63,065 bases of DNA from a bacterium (lineage in GTDB: Bacteria > Desulfobacterota > Deferrisomatia > Deferrisomatales > Deferrisomataceae). The stretch lies in assembly GCA_027021615.1 (NCBI GenBank), contig JALUTY010000011.1, positions 1 to 63,065 on the forward strand, written 5' to 3'. Shown here in pieces: positions 39,040-45,921 of this stretch. The position numbers and the translations under genes were made by a program. The number at the start of each line of letters is the position of its first letter. Positions within the stretch are counted from its first letter, which is position 1. The notes below the pieces were generated by a model. That model saw nothing but the letters and a program-made list of their open reading frames with translations, was not told where the DNA came from and did no database searches.

Positions 39040-39840
39040 CTACCGGGACGGGAGGGGGGGAATGCGGGTGTCGAGCGCCCGGCAGCGGTCCTGACCCCGA
39101 GCCACCTGTTGGGGGGTGAGCTGCCGTCGCACGGCCTCGCGCCGGATCTCGGCCTCGGTGGCCCCCCGGGCCGCGGCCAGGTTGAGCCACACGTAGGCCT
39201 CCACGAGGTCCCGGTCCATCCCGCGGCCGGCCTCGGCCATCAGACCGAGCCGCAGCATGGCCTCGGCCTCGCCGTTCTCGGCCGCACGCCGGTACCAGCC
39301 CACGGCCTCCCGGAAGTCCTGGATCACCCCCCGGCCGTTCTCGTACAACGCCCCCAGCACGAGCTGGGATCGGGGGTTTCCCCGGCCCGCGGCCTCCTTG
39401 AGCAGGTGGACGGCCTCGGCCAGAACCGCAGGGTCGCCCCCCTCCCGAAAGGTCTGGAGCAGCTCCAAGCCGAGCCGGTGCTGGGCCTCGGGGTCCCCCC
39501 GGCCGGCCGCCGCACGCAGGGCTTCGCCCGTGAGCTCCACGTCCAGGACGGGGAGGTGCGCGTCGTCCGGCACGTTCTCGATCGCGCCCGCGGCCGGGGT
39601 GGGCTGCCCTCCGGGTTGTCCCCCCTCGGGCCAGACCACGGCTCCCAACCACATCACGCCGACAACGGCTGCCGCCCCGGCCGCCCACCGGCGGGCCAAC
39701 GGCCAGTCGGTACCCACGAACCGCTTCCGGCACTCCCGGCACCGGAACCATGCCGGAAACGGCCGCAGAAGGGTCCGCTCGGCCTTGTACCGCCTCGATT
39801 TTCGGACGTTCGCGCTGCCGCAGTGGGGGCACTTCTGCAT
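39040..39840 (-). CDS. Zinc-ribbon membrane protein with Sel1 repeats
   Basis: 266 residues from the ATG at 39840. The N-terminus is a zinc ribbon (CPHCGS ... CRECRK, about residues 3-40). A membrane segment follows (about 50-70, AAGAAAVVGVMWLGAVVW), then a linker and three Sel1/TPR-like repeats (about 105-230: AEAVHLLKEAAGRGNPRSQL, FREAVGWYRRAAENGEAEAM, LVEAYVWLNLAAARGATEAE). Sel1 repeats bind proteins; a scaffolding role in the inner membrane is likely but the partner is unknown. It is convergent with the giant lipoprotein. Confidence 0.8.
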   Translation of the reverse strand: MQKCPHCGSANVRKSRRYKAERTLLRPFPAWFRCRECRKRFVGTDWPLARRWAAGAAAVVGVMWLGAVVWPEGGQPGGQPTPAAGAIENVPDDAHLPVLDVELTGEALRAAAGRGDPEAQHRLGLELLQTFREGGDPAVLAEAVHLLKEAAGRGNPRSQLVLGALYENGRGVIQDFREAVGWYRRAAENGEAEAMLRLGLMAEAGRGMDRDLVEAYVWLNLAAARGATEAEIRREAVRRQLTPQQVARGQDRCRALDTRIPPLPSR

Positions 39841-39954
39841 GAGATTCCACCGCTCCGCCACGGGGAGGGGCCCCGCCCTGATGCAAGAAGCTGCCGTTCC
39901 ATTTCAGCCAGAATCCCGGGGAATGTCAAATTCGGCCACCAAACTGCCCGCTGC

Positions 39955-41040
39955 CTAGCCCCCCAGCCCCACCGCCTCCTTCGTCTGGACCAGCACCCGG
40001 AACGTGTCGCCCATGCCCGGGCCGGGCAGGAGCAGGGGGGCCAGGGCCTGCATGGCGGCCAGCCGGTCCACCTCGGGGAGCCGCTGCTCCAGGGCGACCA
40101 CCTCCTCCTCGAGGCCCCACCGAAACAGGAACTCCCGCTGGTTCACGAGGGGCTCGGCCGTGAGCCCCAGCCGCTGCCCCACCCGCTGGAGGTGGGTGAA
40201 GTCCACGTGGGCCGTGAGATCCTGCTCCCCGGGGTCGGCCAGGAGGTCGTCCACGAGGCGGTGGGCCCGGTACGCCGTCGCCGTGCCCAGGAGCCGGTGG
40301 GGGCCGTACAGCCGCTCCGCCCGGTCGCCGTAGTCGATGGTGAGCACGTACCCCCGTCCCAGGCGGGCCGCCGCCCCTTCCAGCCACGCCTCGGCCGCGG
40401 GCCGCACCTCCACCTCCCAATCGCCCAGGGGTGGGGCGTACCGCTTCAGGAACGCCCCGGCCTCGGGGCTGGGCCGGGCCCACACCTCCCGGAACCCGCG
40501 GCCGTCCCAGTCTACCCAGGCCTCCTCCAGGCCCGTGCCCTCCCCCCGGAGCCGGTGCACCGGCAGGGCGTCCACGAGCTCGTTGGAGAGGTAGACCCCC
40601 GCGCAGCCCCGCGGGGCCTGCTCCAGGCACCGGTCCTGGTGAGGTCGGAGGAGCTCCCTGCGCCGGGCGCCCAGGGCGGGGCTCGCCTCGTCCGCCACGT
40701 ACCGGACCCGCGGGTAGAGGTCCGGCCGACGCTCGGCCAGGGCGTCCAGCAGGTCCCGGGCCAGCCGGCCCTCGCCCGGCCCCCCCTCCACGAGGACCAG
40801 GGGGTCGGGCCCACCCAGGGCCCGGTCGGCCGCCTCCACCCACCGGGCCAGGCACCGGGCGAATACGGCGCTGATGTGGGGGGCGGTGGTGAAGTCGCCA
40901 TGGTCCACGCCGATCCGCACCCGGCCCGAGGCGTAGAACCCCCCTTGGGGGTGGAACAGGGCCAGCTCCATGAACCGGGCGAACGGGATCGGCCCGCGCT
41001 CCCGGATCTCGGCGCGGATCGCCTCGGCCGCCGGGCTCAC
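39955..41040 (-). CDS. SAM-dependent methyltransferase, MidA/NDUFAF7 family
   Basis: 361 residues from the GTG at 41040, overlapping the trmFO stop codon (GTGA). RGPIPFARFMELALFHPQGG at the start, VLVEGGPGEGRLARDLLDAL for SAM binding, and YLSNELVDALPVHRL with YVLTIDYGDRAERLYG are the family hallmarks. The mitochondrial homologue NDUFAF7 methylates an arginine of a complex I subunit; bacterial targets are largely undefined. Coupling to trmFO suggests only shared expression. No nuo genes are in the window. Confidence 0.88.
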   Translation of the reverse strand: MSPAAEAIRAEIRERGPIPFARFMELALFHPQGGFYASGRVRIGVDHGDFTTAPHISAVFARCLARWVEAADRALGGPDPLVLVEGGPGEGRLARDLLDALAERRPDLYPRVRYVADEASPALGARRRELLRPHQDRCLEQAPRGCAGVYLSNELVDALPVHRLRGEGTGLEEAWVDWDGRGFREVWARPSPEAGAFLKRYAPPLGDWEVEVRPAAEAWLEGAAARLGRGYVLTIDYGDRAERLYGPHRLLGTATAYRAHRLVDDLLADPGEQDLTAHVDFTHLQRVGQRLGLTAEPLVNQREFLFRWGLEEEVVALEQRLPEVDRLAAMQALAPLLLPGPGMGDTFRVLVQTKEAVGLGG

Positions 41041-42371
41041 GGCGCCCCCTCCCCGGCCCGGGCCGCCAGCCAGGCGTCCAGGGCCTCGAGGGCCCGTCGG
41101 GCCTTGGCCTCCTTGACCTTGCGTTTGTCCCGGATCCTCACCCCCAGGGGGGGCAGGAGCCCGAAGTTCATGTTCATGGGCTCGAACCGTTTGGACGGGC
41201 TGGCCACCACGTGCTCCACCAGGGCGCCCGCGGCCGTCTCGGGGGGCAGGGGATCCGGGGTGCGGCCGGCCAGCCGCAGGGCCAGGTTGAGCCCGGCCCA
41301 CAGCCCCGCGGCCGTGCTCTCCAGGTACCCCTCCACCCCGGTGATCTGGCCGGCGAGCTGGATCCACGGGTACCGCCGCAGCCGGAGGTACCGGTCCAGG
41401 AGCCGGGGGCCGTCCACGTAGGTGTTGCGGTGCAGGCTGCCCAACCGGTAGAACCGGGCCCGCTCCAGCCCGGGGATCAGCCGGAACACCCGCTCCTGCT
41501 CCGGGTAGGTGAGCTTGGTCTGGAACCCCACCAGGTTCCAGCGCTCGCCGGCCTCGTCCTCGCGCCGGAGCTGCACCACGGCGTGGGGCCGCTGCCCGGT
41601 GCGGGGATCCACCAGGCCCACCGGCTTCATGGGGCCGAACAGGAGGGTCTTGGGGCCCTTGGCCGCCAGGGTCTCGATGGGCTGGCAGGCCTGGAACACC
41701 CGCTCCTCCTCGAACTCCCGGGTGGGTACGGCCTCGGCCGACACCAGGGCCTGGTAGAACCGGTCGAACTCCTCCCGGGTCATGGGGCAGTTGAGGTAGT
41801 CGTCCCCCCCCTTGCCATAGCGGGAGGCCGCAAACGCCACCGACCGGTCGACGGAGTCCCCCTCCACGATGGGGGCCATGGCGTCGTAGAAGTAGAGGGA
41901 CTCGGCCCCGGTGAGCTCGGCCAGGTCCCGGGCCAGGGCGTCCGAGGTGAGGGGGCCGGTGGCCACGATCACGTGCCGGTCCCGGGGCACCCGCGTGGCC
42001 TCCTCGCGCACGATCTCGACGCGGGGGTCGGCCTCGAGCCGCTCGGTCACGGCCCGGGCGAACCGGTCCCGGTCCACCGCCAGGGCCTGGCCGGCCGCCA
42101 CCCGGTGCTCCTTGGCCGCGGCCAGGACCACCGACCCCAGCCGGGTCAGCTCCTCCTGGAGAAGCCCCGAGGCCTGGCCCAGGCCCATGGCCTTGAGGGA
42201 GTTGGAGCACACCAGCTCGGCCAAGAGGGGGGTCCGATGCGCCGGCGTGGTGCGGCCGGGCCGCATCTCCACGAGCCTCACGGGCATACCCCGCCGGGCC
42301 AGCTGCCAGGCGGCCTCGGAGCCTGCGAGCCCCCCCCCGATCACGATGATGGGTTCTGTATCGGAACGCAT
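41037..42371 (-). CDS. trmFO: Methylenetetrahydrofolate-tRNA-(uracil-5-)-methyltransferase TrmFO
   Basis: 444 residues. The FAD-binding GGGLAGSEAAWQLARRG (about 12-28), the folate/flavin site ELVCSNSLKA (about 52-61) and the C-terminal PMNMNFGLLPPL are characteristic. TrmFO makes 5-methyluridine at position 54 of tRNA using methylene-tetrahydrofolate and FAD, in place of the SAM-dependent TrmA. A CGGTCNN array lies immediately upstream of the ATG, so its leader is unusual. The midA-like gene follows with a GTGA overlap. Confidence 0.96.
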   Translation of the reverse strand: MRSDTEPIIVIGGGLAGSEAAWQLARRGMPVRLVEMRPGRTTPAHRTPLLAELVCSNSLKAMGLGQASGLLQEELTRLGSVVLAAAKEHRVAAGQALAVDRDRFARAVTERLEADPRVEIVREEATRVPRDRHVIVATGPLTSDALARDLAELTGAESLYFYDAMAPIVEGDSVDRSVAFAASRYGKGGDDYLNCPMTREEFDRFYQALVSAEAVPTREFEEERVFQACQPIETLAAKGPKTLLFGPMKPVGLVDPRTGQRPHAVVQLRREDEAGERWNLVGFQTKLTYPEQERVFRLIPGLERARFYRLGSLHRNTYVDGPRLLDRYLRLRRYPWIQLAGQITGVEGYLESTAAGLWAGLNLALRLAGRTPDPLPPETAAGALVEHVVASPSKRFEPMNMNFGLLPPLGVRIRDKRKVKEAKARRALEALDAWLAARAGEGAP

Positions 42372-42379
42372 GGTGAGTT

Positions 42380-42400
42380 CGGTCTCCGGTCCACGGTCTG
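42380..42400. repeat. Heptamer array CGGTCNN, copy 5
   Basis: Three units cggtctc, cggtcca, cggtctg beginning 9 bases upstream of the trmFO start codon. Confidence 0.65.
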
Positions 42401-42426
42401 AGGGCAGGCCCCCCGGGGCCCAACCC

Positions 42427-42463
42427 TGTCTTCTGAATTCCGTCCTCTGAATTCTGAGACAGG
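42427..42463. repeat. TCTGAATTC-type array
   Basis: ctgtcttctgaattccgtcc followed by tctgaattctgagacagg; the two ends are complementary (cctgtct/agacagg). Related stretches lie at 24361-24390 and 48138-48168. Confidence 0.55.
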
Positions 42464-42468
42464 CGGCC

Positions 42469-44478
42469 TTACCGGCCGAACAGCCGCTTCAGCCCCTGTT
42501 CGATCGCCTTCCTCCCCTCCGGGTCCAGGGGAAGCTTGTCCAACACCTTCTCCTCCACGGCCTTCCGGGCCTTCTTTTCCAGCACCTTGGCCCCCATCCG
42601 GGCCAGGGCCTCGGTGTCCAGGCCGTAGGAGGGATCCTCCAGGGTGCCGGACAGCCGCAGGGGCACCTTGGACCACCCCTGCTCGTCCGTGAGGGCGTCG
42701 AGCACCTCGGCCCGTCGCAGCAGGCGGCCCGCGACCCGGCGGGGCACGGCCACCGCCACCCGCAAGTCCAGCCTCCGATCCATGAGCCCCAGGGTCCCGG
42801 TGGCCGTGGCCTGGGCGTCCGGGCCCCGAAGGACCAGGCTGCGCACGGTGCCCACCCCACCCTGGGCCCCCGCGTCGAGCTTGAGGGTGTAGAAGTTCAG
42901 GGTCCGGAGCTCCTTGACCCGGAACAGCTCGGCGAACCGATCCACCAGGGGGTGGTTCAGGATCCTGCCGTCCCTGGCCTCGGCCCGGACGTCCGCCGCT
43001 AGGGCCTCCAGATCGCCGCCCCGGCCCGACACCCGGGCCGACAAGGACAGGACGCCGGTGACGGTGTTGGCCAGGCCGGGGCTGACGGCCGGCAACATTT
43101 TGCCGAGCCGGGTGCCGTCCAGGCTCACCTCGGCCTCGAACTCCGGGCCGGGCGCGGCCAGGTCCACGCCCACGGCCGCCGCAAGCTCTCCTTCGTACAC
43201 GCCGGCCCGCAGCGGATCGATCCGGAGCTTTCCGCCCTTCAGCTCCACGTGGGCCTGGAACGGCTCCACCGCCAGCCCCCCGGCCTCCAGGCGTCCGATC
43301 TCCACGTCGCCCTTGGCCTCCACCGGCACCTCGGGCGGCGGCCCCTCGTTCGCTCCGGCGGCCGGGGCCCCGGCCGCGGTTCCCGTCTCCTCCTCGCCGG
43401 GGGGAAAGAGGGCCAGGAACGGGGCGGCCCTCAGCTCGGGCGAGGCCAGCCGAAACTCCACCCGGAACGGCTCGGCCCCGTACCGGGCCCGGCCCGTGAG
43501 GGAGAGGCGCTGGCCGGCCGCCTCGGCATCGAGCTTCGAGAGGTCCACCTCGGCCTTCGCAGGGTTCAGGTTCAGAGTCATCGAAAGATCCACGGACACG
43601 TCGGTCGGCTCGCCCGTCCGGCCCCTCCGGGCGAGCACCAGCCCCTCCACCCCTGCGGTGCCTCCCACCACCAGGGCTGCACCGGCCGTGCCCTTCACCC
43701 CGAGGTCCATCGAGAACACGCCGGCCGCGAACCGCACGCCCTCGCCTCCCATCAGGGGGGCCAGGACCGGCAGGTCGAACCCGCCCACCCGGAGCCTCGC
43801 GTCCATCTTGCGGGTGGTCGGGTGGAGGGTGCCCTCCACGGAGAACCGTCCCTGCGCCGTCAGCGGCAGCTTGGCAGAAAGTGTGAACGGCACGGGCCGG
43901 TCCAGGGAGAACCCGCTCACCCGGCTCTCGACCTCGTCGAGCACGTAGGTGTGCGGCGGGTCGGCCGACTGGTCCTCGAACGCGATTCGGCCGCCCTCGA
44001 CGGAGAACAGCGCCACCGCCACGGCCACGGGCGGGCCTCCGGCCCGTTCCGGGGTTCGGGCCGGAGGCCCGGGCGGCGCCTCTCCCTCGGCCGGCTCCAG
44101 CAGGTCGTCGATGTCCAGGGTTCCGTCGGCCCGGCGCACCACGCGGATCCGCGGCCGCACGAGGCGCACCTCCTTCACCTCGATCTCCTTCCGCAGGAGG
44201 GACCACAGATTCCAGCGCACCCGGATGTGCTCGGCCGCCACCAGAGGCTCGTCCGCGCCCTCGGCGCGCACGTCCAGTCCCTCCAGCTCGATGCCGGTGA
44301 GCCCGCCCCCGGCATCCGCGATGCTTACCCGGCGGTGGAGGCGGGCCTCCAGGGGAGGGATCACCCACCCGAGGATCCGATCCTTGGTCAGGTACAGTTT
44401 AAGCCCCACCGTGGCGGCGCCGCCCAGAAGGACGAGGGCGGCCCCGGCCCAGAGGAGCACCTTTCCCATCTTGCGCAT
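42469..44478 (-). CDS. AsmA-family (AsmA/TamB-like) inner-membrane protein
   Basis: 669 residues from the ATG at 44478 (GGGAG seven bases upstream). One N-terminal membrane helix (about 5-25, VLLWAGAALVLLGGAATVGL) anchors a long beta-rich periplasmic part. The N-terminal AsmA pattern is seen in LEARLHRRVSIADAGGGLTG and VRLVRPRIRVVRRADGTLDI; the C-terminal AsmA domain covers FRVKELRTLNFYTLKLDAGA. Proteins of this group span or line the periplasm, and several carry phospholipids to the outer membrane. Upstream frame extensions run into a family B element and are spurious. The C-terminal tail is lysine/arginine-rich and helical. Confidence 0.85.
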   Translation of the reverse strand: MRKMGKVLLWAGAALVLLGGAATVGLKLYLTKDRILGWVIPPLEARLHRRVSIADAGGGLTGIELEGLDVRAEGADEPLVAAEHIRVRWNLWSLLRKEIEVKEVRLVRPRIRVVRRADGTLDIDDLLEPAEGEAPPGPPARTPERAGGPPVAVAVALFSVEGGRIAFEDQSADPPHTYVLDEVESRVSGFSLDRPVPFTLSAKLPLTAQGRFSVEGTLHPTTRKMDARLRVGGFDLPVLAPLMGGEGVRFAAGVFSMDLGVKGTAGAALVVGGTAGVEGLVLARRGRTGEPTDVSVDLSMTLNLNPAKAEVDLSKLDAEAAGQRLSLTGRARYGAEPFRVEFRLASPELRAAPFLALFPPGEEETGTAAGAPAAGANEGPPPEVPVEAKGDVEIGRLEAGGLAVEPFQAHVELKGGKLRIDPLRAGVYEGELAAAVGVDLAAPGPEFEAEVSLDGTRLGKMLPAVSPGLANTVTGVLSLSARVSGRGGDLEALAADVRAEARDGRILNHPLVDRFAELFRVKELRTLNFYTLKLDAGAQGGVGTVRSLVLRGPDAQATATGTLGLMDRRLDLRVAVAVPRRVAGRLLRRAEVLDALTDEQGWSKVPLRLSGTLEDPSYGLDTEALARMGAKVLEKKARKAVEEKVLDKLPLDPEGRKAIEQGLKRLFGR

Positions 44479-44502
44479 GATCGGACTCCCGTATGACTTC
44501 GG

Positions 44503-44523
44503 TCGACGGTCGTTGGTCGGGCC
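44503..44523. repeat. Heptamer array CGGTCNN, copy 6
   Basis: cggtcga, cggtcgt, tggtcgg; followed 8 bases later by the octamer array. Confidence 0.6.
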
Positions 44524-44530
44524 TTCTGCC

Positions 44531-44578
44531 TGCTGGAAGGCTGGAAAGCCAGGAAGTTGGGAGGCTAGAAGGCTAAAA
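44531..44578. repeat. Degenerate octamer array GGCTRGAA, copy 4
   Basis: About six units (ggaaggct, ggaaagcc, aggaagtt, gggaggct, agaaggct, aaaagtcc), the longest octamer array in the window. Confidence 0.65.
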
Positions 44579-44636
44579 GTCCTATCCCCCCTAGTTTCTC
44601 GTGTACCGTTTCGCAACAACGTATGTGGATTACGGC

Positions 44637-44796
44637 GGTGGGGCTGGGGGCTCCGACGAAGCGCGACGGCCGAGCAGCTCGGGTCGCCCGGCGCCAGGGG
44701 AGCGGCCGCGGCGCGTGCTCTCACGCGCTGCAGCGGACCGCGCCGAGGCGGCCCCTGCGAGGCCGTTCAGCGAAAGGAGGGGCCCCCAGCCCCACC
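44637..44796. repeat. Family B palindromic element, copy B2
   Basis: 160 bp, in the same orientation as B1 and about 90% identical by eye. Inverted ends GGTGGGGCTGGGGGC and complement are perfect, and the flanking GGC/GCC extends them. Confidence 0.85.
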
Positions 44797-44899
44797 GCCT
44801 GGGAGAACCACGAGAGTTGGGAAACGCTACACTAGTCTCTGCCCCCCAAAGCTCTTGCAATCGGGTCCCAGGTGTGATTGACTATGCGCTTCCTTCGGC

Positions 44900-44976
44900 G
44901 GGCGAGTAGCTCAGCTGGATAGAGCGCAGGTCTCCGGAACCTGAGGCCGTGGGTTCGAATCCCGCCTCGCCCACCA
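44900..44976 (+). tRNA. tRNA-Arg, anticodon CCG
   Basis: 77 bases including an encoded CCA end. Acceptor GGGCGAG pairs with CTCGCCC, the D stem is GCTC/GAGC, the anticodon stem CAGGT/ACCTG encloses loop CTCCGGA (anticodon CCG, reading CGG), and the T arm has GTGGG-TTCGAAT-CCCGC. CGG is a heavily used arginine codon in this window, so this is a major tRNA. A strong terminator follows 10 bases later. Confidence 0.96.
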
Positions 44977-44985
44977 CGGCTCGCC

Positions 44986-45017
44986 GCGCCGGCCCCGAAA
45001 AGGGCTGGCGCTTTTTT
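44986..45017 (+). terminator. Intrinsic terminator of tRNA-Arg
   Basis: GCGCCGGCCC pairs with GGGCTGGCGC (ten pairs, one G-T) across a CGAAAA loop and is followed by TTTTTT. A textbook rho-independent terminator. Confidence 0.93.
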
Positions 45018-45027
45018 CGTGCCCGCA

Positions 45028-45921
45028 TCACTCACCCTTGCCGATCCGGGCCCGGACCGCCGCGATCACCCGGTTCCGGTCGAAAACGGGTGCGAGCAGC
45101 CGGTCGGCCCGGGTGTCGCCCACGAGCCGGTGAATCACCGTGTCCGGGGGCAGCCTCCGCAGAAAGCGGGCGGCCCGATCCACATACTCCCCCTCGGCCA
45201 GCACCCGAACCTCGCCACGACGCCACAGGGCCTCCAGCGCCGTGCCCCGGACCACCGCCAACTGGTGGAGCTTGACCCCCTCCACGCCCAGCCCGGCCAG
45301 GAACCGGGCGGTGCGCTTCTCGTGCTCCGGCCCTTCGCCGGGAAGCCCCAGGATCACGTGGGCGCACACCTTGAGCCCCCGGGCTCGGGCCCGGGCCGCG
45401 GCGTCGGCAAAGTCGGCCGCGGTGTGGCCCCGGCGAAGCAGCGCCAGGGTCGGATCGTGGGCCGACTGCAGCCCCAGCTCCACCCACACCTCCCACCGGT
45501 CTGCATATCCGGCCAGGAGGTCCAGCACCGGGCCGGGCACGCAGTCGGGCCGGGTGCCCACGCAGAGTGCCACCACCTCGGAGAAGGGCAAGCAGGCGTC
45601 CCACACCCGGCGGAGCGTGTCAAGGGGAGCGTGGGTGTTGGTGTGGGGTTGGAAGTAGGCGGCCACCCGGGTCACGCCCCGGGCCCGCAGCCGGCCGATG
45701 CCCTCGGCCAGCTGGTGGGCCACCGGCCGGGGGTCGCCCGCGCTCGGCGAGAACGAGGCGGGGTCGCAGAACAGGCACCCCCCCCTTCCCACGGTGCCGT
45801 CCCGGTTCGGGCAGGAAAGCCCGGCGTCCAGGCTCACCCGCCGCACCGGCCCCCCAAACCGGTTGCGCCAGTGACGACCGACGCCCGGGTACGGCTCAAA
45901 CGGCGAGGGGTTCGAGGGCAT
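45028..45921 (-). CDS. Radical SAM protein, TIGR01212/YhcC family
   Basis: 297 residues. The radical SAM cysteines are in the extended family form CPNRDGTVGRGGCLFC (about residues 37-52), followed by YFQPHTNTHAPLDTL and VELGLQSAHDPTLALLRRGH, which are typical of the YhcC group within the Elp3-like radical SAM enzymes. The reaction is unknown; Elp3-like members modify tRNA. Its start overlaps the end of the dynamin-like GTPase by 26 bases, so the pair is likely co-translated. Confidence 0.9.
   Translation of the reverse strand: MPSNPSPFEPYPGVGRHWRNRFGGPVRRVSLDAGLSCPNRDGTVGRGGCLFCDPASFSPSAGDPRPVAHQLAEGIGRLRARGVTRVAAYFQPHTNTHAPLDTLRRVWDACLPFSEVVALCVGTRPDCVPGPVLDLLAGYADRWEVWVELGLQSAHDPTLALLRRGHTAADFADAAARARARGLKVCAHVILGLPGEGPEHEKRTARFLAGLGVEGVKLHQLAVVRGTALEALWRRGEVRVLAEGEYVDRAARFLRRLPPDTVIHRLVGDTRADRLLAPVFDRNRVIAAVRARIGKGE

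Larger units (their letters stand above)
44479..44899. other. 421-base spacer between asmA-like gene and tRNA-Arg
   Basis: From left: a CGGTCNN array (44503-44523), an octamer array (44531-44578) and the family B element B2 (44637-44796). About 100 bases then remain before the tRNA, which must contain the tRNA promoter (ttgcaa at 44854 and tatgcg at 44883 are the only hints). No protein gene is supported. Confidence 0.5.
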
